NCBI GenBank assembly: GCA_017940465.1
Contig: JAGAYN010000031.1
Span: forward strand, 1 to 64,000
From: Bacteroidales bacterium
GTDB taxonomy: Bacteria; Bacteroidota; Bacteroidia; Bacteroidales; P3
Direction: 5' to 3'
DNA length: 64,000 nucleotides
The notes beneath the pieces were generated by a model, which did no database searches, was not told the DNA's origin, and saw only the letters and a list, made by a program, of their open reading frames with translations. Every line of letters starts with the position of its first letter. The first letter of the stretch is position 1. This document shows, piece by piece, positions 24,418 to 31,986 of the stretch. The translations under genes and the position numbers were made by a program.

Positions 24418-26667
24418 ATGACCTCAAAAAAGTCTGTGAGCGGCAGCCCCAAATATGTGAGAACCTTGTGGAAAATATTCGCAGGACTCTGGGTGGCCAT
24501 CATCCTCTTCTTCCTCCTCCTCTCGCTTGGCTGGCTGGGATTCATGCCCTCCTTCGAGGAGTTGGAGAACCCCCGCAGCCTCCAAGCCTCCGAGGTGCTC
24601 AGCGACGACGGCCAGACCCTCGGCTATATCGGCCTCGAAAACCGCTCCAACGTCACCTACGACCAGATATCCCCCAACCTTGTCAATGCCCTCATCGCCA
24701 CCGAAGATGTCCGCTTCTACCGCCATTCCGGCATCGATCCCCGAAGCCTCGGACGCGTATTTTTCAAGACCATTATCGGACGTAAAGGCTCTTCCGGCGG
24801 CGGAAGCACCATCACGCAGCAGCTGGCCAAGAACCTCTTCCCCCGCGAACACAAGAGCAAGCTGGGCACAGTCTTCTCCAAATTCAAGGAATGGGTAGTG
24901 GCCGTGAAGCTGGAACACAACTACTCCAAGCAGGAAATCATAGCCATGTACTTCAACACCGTGGACTTCGGGAGCAATGCCTACGGCGTGAAGACCGCCA
25001 GCAAGACATTCTTCGACAAGGCCCCCTCCGAGCTTGATGTCCACGAAGCCGCCGTGCTTGTCGGCCTACTCAAGGCCCCCTCCACCTACAACCCCGTGCG
25101 CCACCCCGACAACGCCCTCGACCGCCGCAACACGGTCCTCTACCAAATGCACCGCTACGACTACCTCTCCGACGACGACTACGAGAAATACAAGGCCATG
25201 CCCATCGACATGTCGCGCTATTCCCTCCAGACCCACAACGACGGCACCGCCACCTACCTCCGCGAATACCTCCGCACCTACATGAAGGACTGGTGCAAAC
25301 ACCACCGCAAGCCCAATGGAGAATACTACAACGTCCACAAGGACGGCCTCAAAATCTACACCACCATCGACAGTCGCATGCAGCGCTATGCCGAGCAGGC
25401 CGTCAGGGAGCACTTCAGCAAGGAGATACAGCCCGCCTTTGAACGCGAGCTGAAGAACCGCAAGGGCAACCCCTTCTGCGACATCAGCAAGGAGCAGGAG
25501 GAGAAGTTCCTCACCCAGGCCATGAAGAACAGCGACCGCTACCGCGCCCTCAAGGCCGCCGGTATGAGCCAGAAAGACATCCGATCCGCCTTCAACGAGA
25601 AGGTCAATATGCGCGTATTCAGCTGGAAAGGCACCCGCGACACCGTCATGTCCCCCTGGGATTCCCTCATCTATTGCAAGAAATTCCTCAATGCCGGCCT
25701 GATGAGCGTCGAGCCGGGCACGGGCTATGTCCGCGCCTATGTCGGCGGAATCAACTACCGTTACTTCAAGTACGACAACGTACAGAGCCACCGTCAGGTA
25801 GGTTCCACCTTCAAACCCTTCGTCTACACCATGGCCCTCCAGGACCTCGGCATGTACCCCTGCACCGAGGTGCCCAACTCGGAAGTATGCTTCGAGGTGT
25901 GGGGGCAGCCCGACTGGTGCCCGAAGAATTCAAGCCACGAGCGCGAAGGCGAGATGGTAACCCTCAAGTGGGCCCTCGCTCATTCCATCAACTGGGTCTC
26001 CGCCTACCTGATGAAACAGGGCTCGCCCGAGCAGGTGGTCAATATAGCCCGCAAGATGGGCGTCCGCAGCCCCATCGACGTGGTGCCGGCCATCGCAGTG
26101 GGAACCCCCGAAATCACCGTCTATGAAATGGCCGCCGCCATGGCCACCTTCGCCAACAAGGGAGAATACGTCGAGCCCCTCTTCGTCACCCGCATCGAGG
26201 ACAGCAAGGGAATGGTCCTCGAACGCTTCACCCCCAAACGCAGCCAGGCGCTGAACGAAGTCACCGCCTACATGATGCTCGAGCTGATGAAGGGCGTGGT
26301 ACAGAGCGGCACCGGCGTGAGGCTCAACTATAAATACGGCCTCAACAAGTACAGCACCGCCATTGCCGGCAAGACAGGCACCACGCAGAACAACTCGGAC
26401 TGCTGGTTCGTCGGCATCACACCCAAGCTGGCCACCGCCGTATGGACCGGCGGCGAGCTGCGTTCCATCCACTTCCGCAACATGACCTACGGCCAGGGCG
26501 CCGCCATGGCCCTCCCCATTTTCGGACACTACATGAAGCGCATCTACGAGGACCCCTCCATCAAATTCTACCGCGGCGACTTCGAGCGCCCCAGTGTACC
26601 CGTCGAAATGGACTGCTCCAACTTCCAGCAGGAGGTCGAAAAGGAGGACTTCGAGTGGGATTTCTGA
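24418..26667 (+). CDS. Penicillin-binding protein 1A-type (bifunctional)
   Basis: Builds peptidoglycan: an N-terminal GT51 glycosyltransferase and a C-terminal transpeptidase. A single transmembrane helix lies at about 20-42. GT51 motifs include EDVRFYRHSGID near 100 and GGSTITQQLAKNLF near 127-140. Transpeptidase motifs are the serine in VGSTFKPF near 462, HSINW near 522 and AGKTGTT near 645. The 749-residue length is normal. It is the last gene of the holB-ricT-gldH run. The module B repeat follows 10 bp after its stop. Confidence 0.93.
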   Translation: MTSKKSVSGSPKYVRTLWKIFAGLWVAIILFFLLLSLGWLGFMPSFEELENPRSLQASEVLSDDGQTLGYIGLENRSNVTYDQISPNLVNALIATEDVRFYRHSGIDPRSLGRVFFKTIIGRKGSSGGGSTITQQLAKNLFPREHKSKLGTVFSKFKEWVVAVKLEHNYSKQEIIAMYFNTVDFGSNAYGVKTASKTFFDKAPSELDVHEAAVLVGLLKAPSTYNPVRHPDNALDRRNTVLYQMHRYDYLSDDDYEKYKAMPIDMSRYSLQTHNDGTATYLREYLRTYMKDWCKHHRKPNGEYYNVHKDGLKIYTTIDSRMQRYAEQAVREHFSKEIQPAFERELKNRKGNPFCDISKEQEEKFLTQAMKNSDRYRALKAAGMSQKDIRSAFNEKVNMRVFSWKGTRDTVMSPWDSLIYCKKFLNAGLMSVEPGTGYVRAYVGGINYRYFKYDNVQSHRQVGSTFKPFVYTMALQDLGMYPCTEVPNSEVCFEVWGQPDWCPKNSSHEREGEMVTLKWALAHSINWVSAYLMKQGSPEQVVNIARKMGVRSPIDVVPAIAVGTPEITVYEMAAAMATFANKGEYVEPLFVTRIEDSKGMVLERFTPKRSQALNEVTAYMMLELMKGVVQSGTGVRLNYKYGLNKYSTAIAGKTGTTQNNSDCWFVGITPKLATAVWTGGELRSIHFRNMTYGQGAAMALPIFGHYMKRIYEDPSIKFYRGDFERPSVPVEMDCSNFQQEVEKEDFEWDF

Positions 26668-26676
26668 CAGCGACCC

Positions 26677-26742
26677 TATAGGTATCCCATAGGTATCCTG
26701 TAGGTATTTACTTCGACTGAGAACCGATATGACCCGATTTGA
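26677..26742. repeat. 11-bp-phased array, module B, running into rlmN
   Basis: Units TATAGGTATCC, CATAGGTATCC, TGTAGGTATTT, ACTTCGACTGA, GAACCGATATG and ACCCGATTTGA follow without gaps. The 35 bp at 26701-26735 are identical to 59592-59626. The last three bases of the unit GAACCGATATG are the annotated start codon of rlmN (26729-26731). Confidence 0.88.
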
Positions 26743-27775
26743 ACCACAAAAAGAGGAGAATAACCAGTCCGTAAAGCGCAATCTACTCGGCCTCACGCTG
26801 TTGCAGCTGCAGGAACTCTGCGCCGGGATGCACTTCCCACGCTTCACCGCCAAGCAGATCTGCGACTGGCTCTACAGGAAGCGTGTCGACTCGATCGACT
26901 CCATGACCAACCTCTCCCTTGCGCAACGCGCCGCGCTGGGCGCGGAGGCACGCATCGGGCGCGAGGTGCCGCAGCGGTGCCAGGTCTCGCGCGACGGGAC
27001 CAAGAAGTATCTCTTCGACCCTGGTGTCGAGGCGGTGTATATCCCTGAGGATGAGCGCGCCACCCTCTGTGTCTCCTGCCAGGTGGGCTGCCGGATGGGC
27101 TGCCGCTTCTGCGTCACCGGACAGCAGGGCTTCCACGGCCACCTCACCGCCGGCGACATCCTCAACCAGCTCTTCGCCATCCCCGAATTCGAGAGCCTCA
27201 CCAACGTGGTTTTCATGGGCATGGGCGAACCGATGGACAACCTCGACGCCGTGCTCGCCGCCTGCGCCGTCCTCACCTCCGACTGGGGCCTCGGCTGGAG
27301 CCCCAAGCGCATCACCGTGAGCACTGTGGGGCTGGTGCCGCAGATGCGGCGCTTCATCGAGGAGTGCCAGTGCCACCTCGCCGTCAGCCTCCACAACCCT
27401 GTCCCCGCCGAGCGCCTGGCCATGATGCCCGTGCAGAAGGCCTATCCCCTGGCCGACGTGCTGGCCCTGCTGAGGCAATACGACTGGAGCGGCCAGCGCC
27501 GCCTCTCGTTCGAGTACACTATGTTCCACAATGAAAACGACGACCTCGGCCATGCCGCCAGGCTTGTCGAGGCGTTGCGCGGACTGGATTGCCGCGTCAA
27601 TCTCATACGCTTCCACGAATCGCCCGAGGCCCCCTATCGCACTTCGTCGCCGGCCGCCATCAACGCTTTCCGCGACTACCTGAACCGCCACGGCGTGGTC
27701 TGCACCGTCAGGGCCTCGCGAGGTCAGGATATCGATGCTGCCTGCGGTCTCTTAGCCGGTAGGCGGCAAGGATAG
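26729..27775 (+). CDS. rlmN: 23S rRNA/tRNA adenine-C2 methyltransferase RlmN
   Basis: A radical SAM enzyme that methylates A2503 of 23S rRNA and A37 of some tRNAs. The 348-residue product has the cluster motif CRMGCRFC near 112-119, GMGEPMDN near 164-171, and the C-terminal catalytic cysteine in the block VRASRGQDIDAAC near 330-342. Family proteins start close to the NLLGLTL block (residues 18-24). The only ATG before it lies in the repeat module, so the first 15 residues or so are repeat-derived. The 3' end overlaps the convergent VanZ-fusion gene by 68 bp. Confidence 0.92.
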   Translation: MTRFEPQKEENNQSVKRNLLGLTLLQLQELCAGMHFPRFTAKQICDWLYRKRVDSIDSMTNLSLAQRAALGAEARIGREVPQRCQVSRDGTKKYLFDPGVEAVYIPEDERATLCVSCQVGCRMGCRFCVTGQQGFHGHLTAGDILNQLFAIPEFESLTNVVFMGMGEPMDNLDAVLAACAVLTSDWGLGWSPKRITVSTVGLVPQMRRFIEECQCHLAVSLHNPVPAERLAMMPVQKAYPLADVLALLRQYDWSGQRRLSFEYTMFHNENDDLGHAARLVEALRGLDCRVNLIRFHESPEAPYRTSSPAAINAFRDYLNRHGVVCTVRASRGQDIDAACGLLAGRRQG

Positions 27776-28526
27776 CCACCCAGCCGAGGGTGACGCCCAG
27801 CACGTTGGCCACCAGGTCGTTCACGTCGAAACCGCGGTAGGGAAGGAAATACTGTCCGGACTCCATCAGGATCGCGACAGCGATCGACAGCAGCCACACC
27901 AGCCACGTGCGGCGTAAGGTGTCGAGAAGGAAAAGGGAGCAGGGAATGAACACCGAGGCGTGCAGCAGATGGTCCATGCGGATGCCGAAGACATAGTTGT
28001 CCATTGCGAGACCCAACCCGTTGAGCGGTGCCCACATGAGGATGCCCAGCATAAGGAAATACCAGGGACGCAACTTCACACGCCCATACGAACTCAGCCA
28101 GCGGATGGCGAAGTTCTTCACACGGTTGCGCAGCAGTGCCCGGCGCGACACGCGGGCCCATTGCGGCCCGTCCACCGGACCCAGCCGCTCCACACTCACC
28201 AGCCGCGCCACGATGTCGTCCACCGTCGCATGCTCCACCCCGTAGCAGTTGTCGCCCTGTATGGTGTAGCGCCCGCCGCGTACCGCCTTGATACGGTGCA
28301 CCTTGTACATCCCCTCGTGGCGGAACAGCACCACGTCTCCCACCTCCGGATGGCGCCCCCCAAGGGGCTCGAAGGTCAGCTTGTCGCTGGCCTTCAGCGT
28401 GGGCAGCATGCTGGTGCCGCCAAAGGCAAGGTTCACACAGTTGCCCGCCGCCAGTGTCTCTTCCACGGCGGCGAAATACTGGCGGTAGGCGGGAGTGCCC
28501 TGCTTCATGGATAGGGACTGGCTCAT
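27708..28526 (-). CDS. S24/S26 peptidase-like protein fused to a VanZ-like membrane domain
   Basis: A 272-residue two-part protein. Residues 1-125 have the S24/S26 fold: GGTSMLPTLKASDKLTFEPL with the serine in TSM, then GDVVLFRHEGMYKVHRI. From about 145 to 260 there are four hydrophobic segments with the VanZ pattern (LHASVFIPCSLFLLDTL, AILMESGQYFLPYRGFDVND, ANVLGVTLGW). In many Bacteroidetes S24/S26-like proteins lie beside PqqD and HPr-kinase-like genes in RiPP-type loci. Here the start overlaps the kinase-like stop (ATGA). Cleavage of a leader peptide is a reasonable inference; a role for the VanZ part is not known. Confidence 0.75.
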   Translation of the reverse strand: MSQSLSMKQGTPAYRQYFAAVEETLAAGNCVNLAFGGTSMLPTLKASDKLTFEPLGGRHPEVGDVVLFRHEGMYKVHRIKAVRGGRYTIQGDNCYGVEHATVDDIVARLVSVERLGPVDGPQWARVSRRALLRNRVKNFAIRWLSSYGRVKLRPWYFLMLGILMWAPLNGLGLAMDNYVFGIRMDHLLHASVFIPCSLFLLDTLRRTWLVWLLSIAVAILMESGQYFLPYRGFDVNDLVANVLGVTLGWVAILAAYRLRDRRQHRYPDLARP

Positions 28527-29380
28527 GGGTTGCAGAATAGGGTGTGGTGGCTCAACCGCGCGGCCCCCTCGTCGGGCAGGCAGCCCAGACGGTAGGCGGG
28601 GGTGAGGGATATGATGCCGGAAATGAAGTCGCAGAGCAGGTCGAGGCTGTGCTCGTCCTGGGCAAAGGAGGGGGGGCACGAGGGCTGCAGCGCCGAGAAT
28701 GCCTCGACGGTGCCCAGACGGCGGATGCGGTTCTCGGGCCGTTGCTCCAGACGCAGCAGGGCGGCGATGGGGAAGTGCTCCTGCCGGTAGCAGTGGGTCT
28801 TGCCGCTCCACGGCGATCCGTAGGCGGTGGGCACTCCGTCGCGCAAGGCCACGATGGGGCTGTCGTCATTGAGCAGGTGGCAATCCGGTATGTGTTTGAG
28901 CCACAGCCGCGTGTGAGTGCTCTTGCCGGTACCGCTTTCCCCCAGGCACATCACCGCGCGCCCGTCGTGGACCACCGTCGAGCTGTGCACCGGCACCCGC
29001 CCCATCCGCAAGCCGGGCAGCGAGTAGGCCACCCAGAGGGCGAAGCGCAGATAGGAGGCCTGCTCCATGGTGCTGAGGCACACTTCTCCGGGCCTGCGCT
29101 CGTCATAGCGCAGCAGGCTGGAGGCTCCGAACTGGTAGATGTAGGCCCCCTCGGCGTCGATGCCCACGCGGCACTCCGAGTGCCCGTCGGCAATCTCGAA
29201 GCGGTGCACCTCGTGAAAGGGGGCTGCCTGCAGTGGATGGTCGAGGCGCACCTCGATATCGGGCGCGCCGTCCGGGATAAGGAACGTCCTCATGCCGGGG
29301 ATGTTCAAGGCATGTTCCAGGGAAATGTCGCCGCTGAAGCGGACGTTCAGGTCGGCAATGTTGAGCAGGGCCTCGGCCAT
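28523..29380 (-). CDS. HPr-kinase/PEPCK-like P-loop protein
   Basis: A 285-residue serine-kinase-like protein. The P-loop is CLGESGTGKSTHTRLW near 168-183, followed by DCHLLNDDSPIV near 190-201 as the probable metal-binding segment. The N-terminal half is a beta-rich domain of unknown function. HPrK-like proteins of this form accompany PqqD and S24/S26 peptidases in RiPP-like loci, for example as lasso-peptide-type tailoring kinases. It is placed 2 nt after the PqqD-like gene. No HPr or PTS gene is nearby, so catabolite control is unlikely. Confidence 0.8.
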   Translation of the reverse strand: MAEALLNIADLNVRFSGDISLEHALNIPGMRTFLIPDGAPDIEVRLDHPLQAAPFHEVHRFEIADGHSECRVGIDAEGAYIYQFGASSLLRYDERRPGEVCLSTMEQASYLRFALWVAYSLPGLRMGRVPVHSSTVVHDGRAVMCLGESGTGKSTHTRLWLKHIPDCHLLNDDSPIVALRDGVPTAYGSPWSGKTHCYRQEHFPIAALLRLEQRPENRIRRLGTVEAFSALQPSCPPSFAQDEHSLDLLCDFISGIISLTPAYRLGCLPDEGAARLSHHTLFCNP

Positions 29381-29382
29381 GG

Positions 29383-29652
29383 TCAGTCGGTTATGAGGCC
29401 GTTCTCGCGCATCTCGGCAATCCACGCTTCGGCATCGCGGCGGGCCGTGGCCTCGTCCACGTCGTATTCCCGCAGCAGGGCCTCCACGGCGTCGGATAGT
29501 TCGAACGGGCGGCCGGCGAGGCTGTTGTACAGGTGCAGGGCGCTCTCGTTGAGGGCCACCACCTTGGTCATGTCCACTTTGCCGGCAGCCGGCATGATGA
29601 CGATGTTCTCGCCGACCACGGACCGGACTTTCATTTGTTCGTTGATTCTCAT
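29383..29652 (-). CDS. PqqD-like RiPP recognition element
   Basis: An 89-residue PqqD-family protein. The winged-helix pattern is visible: VRSVVGENIVIMPAAG, VALNESALHLYNSLAG, SDAVEALLREYDVDEATARRDAEAWIAEM and a closing GLI. Such proteins bind leader peptides of ribosomally made peptides and present them to tailoring enzymes. ATG at 29652 gives the normal length. The mature end of tmRNA is at 29669, so only 16 nt separate the two and no promoter fits. No precursor peptide gene is recognisable nearby. Confidence 0.82.
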   Translation of the reverse strand: MRINEQMKVRSVVGENIVIMPAAGKVDMTKVVALNESALHLYNSLAGRPFELSDAVEALLREYDVDEATARRDAEAWIAEMRENGLITD

Positions 29653-29668
29653 GGCTTCTCTCGTTGTG

Positions 29669-30062
29669 TGGAGCTGGGCGGAGTCGAACCGCCGTCCAAA
29701 CAAGTAACAAGTGTGCTTTCTACATGCTTATCCGCTGGTTGTTTGTCGGGGCTGCTCCGGACACCGGCACCCAAGGCAGCCCGTAGCCTCTGGCAAGGTT
29801 TCACCCGCGGGTAGAGGCGTCGTGCGGGCTATACCGTCTTTCCTGCACCTCCGCGTCAGCAGCCGACGGTCGGGGCGGCTGGGAGATGTCTCGTCACGAT
29901 GCCTTGCATCGCGATGAAGCCGAACTTACTGTTCTTCGGTTAGGCAGCGAGAGCGTAGTTGTTTTCGCCAATTATTGTTTTGCATCTGTTTTCAAGGCTT
30001 CTGGTGCGTCAGCCTGCATGCTTACAAACCCATTATCCTTGCTGTCAAAACCAAGCAGCCCC
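29669..30062 (-). ncRNA. ssrA: Transfer-messenger RNA
   Basis: The 5' end GGGGCTG (30062-30056) pairs with CAGCTCC at the 3' end (29676-29670), giving a tRNA-like acceptor. The 3' part reads GGTTCGACTCCGCCCAGCTC, the classic tmRNA T arm. The tag reading frame (29969-29940) encodes GENNYALAA and stop, a Bacteroidales-type degradation tag. About 394 nt is normal. It rescues stalled ribosomes and marks their products for proteolysis. No canonical TAnnTTTG lies between it and tRNA-Asp. Confidence 0.95.
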
Positions 30063-30110
30063 GTGGGGGGATATTCCCTGTCTTGAAGTCCGGAATCCGG
30101 GCGCTTCTCG

Positions 30111-30139
30111 CAAAAAAAAGTTCCCGTGGAGGAGAACTT
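30111..30139 (-). terminator. Terminator-like hairpin after tRNA-Asp
   Basis: On the minus strand AAGTTC and GAACTT pair around a 10-nt loop and are followed by a T run. It lies between tRNA-Asp and tmRNA and may only partly stop transcription, since no clear promoter for tmRNA is seen after it. Confidence 0.6.
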
Positions 30140-30148
30140 CTTTTTGTT

Positions 30149-30226
30149 TGGCGGTCCGGACGAGACTCGAACTCGCGACCCCATGCGTGACAGGCATGTA
30201 TTCTAACCAAACTGAACTACCGGACC
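30149..30226 (-). tRNA. tRNA-Asp, anticodon GTC
   Basis: Acceptor strands GGTCCGG and CCGGACC, discriminator G and encoded CCA. The anticodon arm is CATGC-CTGTCAC-GCATG with GTC in the decoding position, and the T arm contains GTTCGAGTC. It lies between tRNA-His and tmRNA on the same strand. Confidence 0.93.
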
Positions 30227-30259
30227 GTTTGTTGGTGCTTTGTGTCTCGAAAGCGGGTG

Positions 30260-30291
30260 CAAAAGTACGAACTTTCTGCAAACTGGCCAAA
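30260..30291 (-). promoter_or_regulatory. Promoter of tRNA-Asp
   Basis: Minus strand: TTTG (30291-30288), a 20-nt spacer starting GCCAGT and ending GTTCG, then TACTTTTG (30267-30260). The tRNA begins about 30 nt downstream. Confidence 0.75.
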
Positions 30292-30458
30292 TATTTTTTC
30301 GATTTTCGGGGGATATTTTTCGTAATATATTGGTATATAGCGCATTGCATTCTTGATTATTTTCCGTGTCCCGCATCCCGCAGGGGTGCAAAACGGCGGT
30401 GGAACGGGGGCATCCAGCCGAAAATCGGCCCCCGTCGTGAAGGCAAACCGAAGGGCCA

Positions 30459-30568
30459 TGGCGGCGGCAGGGCAGGGGAGCGGCAGGGATATGGCAGGGA
30501 AGCGGCAGGGACCCTGTAGGTCTGTTCTATAACTGTTCTATAATTGTTCTTTAACTGTTCTATAACTT
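30459..30568. repeat. 11-bp-phased composite array between tRNA-Asp and tRNA-His
   Basis: About ten units in 11-bp phase. A first group is CGGCAGG-type (CGGCAGGGATA, TGGCAGGGAAG, CGGCAGGGACC). CTGTAGGTCTG makes the joint, and then come TTCTATAACTG, TTCTATAATTG, TTCTTTAACTG and TTCTATAACTT. The second half matches module C at 51948-52002. Different unit families are thus joined without losing phase. Confidence 0.85.
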
Positions 30569-30593
30569 CCGGGGGAATGGGCCTGATATGTAA

Positions 30594-30624
30594 AAACCCT
30601 GCAACAGGTTGTGCTGCAGGGTTT
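30594..30624 (-). terminator. Terminator of tRNA-His
   Basis: AACCCTGCA and TGCAGGGTT pair around a short loop, with T runs on both sides. On the minus strand it follows tRNA-His. Confidence 0.75.
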
Positions 30625-30633
30625 TCTTGAGGG

Positions 30634-30708
30634 GGTGGGAGGAGGGGCTCGAACCCTCGACCTCCAGATCCACAATCTGGCGCTCTAACCAGCTGAACTA
30701 CGCCCACC
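30634..30708 (-). tRNA. tRNA-His, anticodon GTG
   Basis: The sequence folds as a cloverleaf with GTG in the loop ATTGTGGAT and T arm GGGTTCGAGCCCC. The extra 5' G at 30708 faces C at 30634, the G-1:C73 pair peculiar to tRNA-His. One C-T mismatch lies in the acceptor stem. Confidence 0.9.
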
Positions 30709-30738
30709 ATGTAGACTTCCGTCTCTCAAAATCGGGTG

Positions 30739-30770
30739 CAAAAGTACGAACATTTTCCCAACTGGCCAAA
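30739..30770 (-). promoter_or_regulatory. Promoter of tRNA-His
   Basis: Minus strand: TTTG (30770-30767), a 20-nt spacer GCCAGTTGGGAAAATGTTCG, then TACTTTTG (30746-30739). The spacer is nearly the same as at the rplM promoter. Confidence 0.75.
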
Positions 30771-30874
30771 TAAATTTTTCACCACTCGCATATTGCACTG
30801 TATTTCAGTGTTCTGGGTGCTGTCTGCGTCGATGGCTTGTGCGTCGGAGGTGTGCGTATGTGGATTTTTTTTCG

Positions 30875-30882
30875 TAATTTTG
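30875..30882 (+). promoter_or_regulatory. Promoter element of the FMN-binding protein gene
   Basis: TTCG followed by TAATTTTG at 30875-30882 and CACC fits the -7 element pattern of the region; the upstream element is weak. The leader is about 65 nt. Confidence 0.55.
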
Positions 30883-30952
30883 CACCGCGAACCGCGGCCG
30901 CACAGGAGCGTTGCGGAACAGAAAATAAAACTATAAATATATAAAGATACAG

Positions 30953-31552
30953 ATGATGAAACGATTCTTTTCCCTAGCCTTGACGGCCATGCTTGCCCTG
31001 GGCGGCGCCCAGGCACAGCAGCCTGTGCATCAGAAAGACAGCACACGCACACACCAACACCACCACGACGGTCCCCACGGCCGCGACGGTCACCATCACC
31101 ATGGCCACCACCACGGCCAGCGCCCTGTGGTGGAGGTGCCACCCACGCAGTACAACGAAGACGGTATCGATATGGCCGTCGTGCAGGTTTTCCCCGGTGT
31201 CAAGAGCGTGAAGGCCGCCGGCCGCTGGACAGAGGTGCTCGACAAGGACGGCCGCCGCCTCGGCTACGTCGTCTACAGCAAGCCCGACAGCGACGGCATC
31301 AAGGGCTACAACGGCGAGACGCCCGTCCTCATCGCATTCTCCGCCAAGAAAGTCATCACCGGCGTCTACGCCCTCCCCAACGCCGAGACGCCGCGCTTCG
31401 CACAGCGTGTGCAGGAGGCCGGTTTCTACAACAACTGGAACGGCCTCACCGTGAAGCAGGCCCGCAAGAAAGAGGTCGACGCCGTCAGCGGTGCCACCTT
31501 CACCTCGCGTTCTGTGGCGCAAAGCGTCCAGGCCGCCCTGCGCAAACTCTGA
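30953..31552 (+). CDS. Exported His-rich FMN-binding domain protein
   Basis: A 199-residue protein with a Sec signal peptide (ending near GGAQAQ, residues 1-22), a histidine-rich segment (about 34-56, with runs HHHD, HHHHGHHHG), and an FMN_bind domain. The motif DAVSGATFTS near 177-186 is the site where a threonine receives FMN covalently through a phosphoester made by ApbE. An ApbE gene lies at the right end of the window. It would act as a flavin carrier or redox protein outside the cytoplasmic membrane. The His-rich part suggests metal binding. Confidence 0.82.
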   Translation: MMKRFFSLALTAMLALGGAQAQQPVHQKDSTRTHQHHHDGPHGRDGHHHHGHHHGQRPVVEVPPTQYNEDGIDMAVVQVFPGVKSVKAAGRWTEVLDKDGRRLGYVVYSKPDSDGIKGYNGETPVLIAFSAKKVITGVYALPNAETPRFAQRVQEAGFYNNWNGLTVKQARKKEVDAVSGATFTSRSVAQSVQAALRKL

Positions 31553-31681
31553 TTCCGCAGGCGGAAAAACAGTGCCCTGTCGCCGCTGGCGAGGAAGGGC
31601 AGGCGGCGCTGCGCCCCCTCCCTCCCCCTCCCCGCGCGGCCAGGGCGGACGGCCCCCGCCGGACTGGCAGTGAAGATTTTT

Positions 31682-31712
31682 TTTGCCAGTCCGTTTTTTA
31701 TTCGTAATTTTG
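31682..31712 (+). promoter_or_regulatory. Promoter of the 6S-like RNA
   Basis: TTTG at 31682-31685, a 19-nt spacer starting CCAGTC and ending ATTCG, then TAATTTTG at 31705-31712. The upstream GGACTGGCA (31661-31669) is the inverse complement of TGCCAGTCC (31684-31692), so a hairpin could mask the upstream element. Confidence 0.7.
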
Positions 31713-31715
31713 CAC

Positions 31716-31955
31716 CTGCTTTCGAGAGCGAAAGCAGTAAGCAAGAGAAGCATTGCGCGACTGTCCCAAATCTGAATTCGCCAAATCATTACAGTGGGAG
31801 GACGGAGCATTTATGCTCTCGCTTGAGTGTATGCTATATCTTTAGCATAACGTCAGGCGTGAGATTTTGACTCCACGACCCCGTTCCCACAAAGGTGTTT
31901 GGCGATACCTAGATTTGACGGACATGAGTACATACCCTCATGCCTTTCTCTTTTT
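31716..31955 (+). ncRNA. Rod-like structured RNA, probable 6S RNA
   Basis: About 240 nt without a reading frame lie between a good promoter and a terminator (CATGAG/CTCATG at 31923-31942, then a T-rich tail). A 5' hairpin lies at 31716-31737. Long-range helices then stack in order: TGTCC/GGACA (31762-31766 with 31920-31924), CAAATCT/AGATTTG (31767-31773 with 31911-31917), CGCCAAA/TTTGGCG (31779-31785 with 31898-31904), GTGGGA/TCCCAC (31794-31799 with 31885-31890), ACGG/CCGT (31802-31805 with 31881-31884). A central region with two local hairpins closes the rod. A long rod with an open centre is the design of 6S RNA, which mimics open promoter DNA and binds RNA polymerase. The identity is inferred from architecture only. 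Confidence 0.6.
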
Positions 31956-31986
31956 GATTGGATAACGGTCCGTCGGAGGGTGACGG

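Noticed and set aside
31553..31680. A CRISPR-like or tandem element in the C-rich stretch after the FMN-binding protein gene
   Set aside because: It is only a low-complexity CCCT-rich run with no repeated spacing. A short CCGC/GCGG stem near the stop is the only structure.
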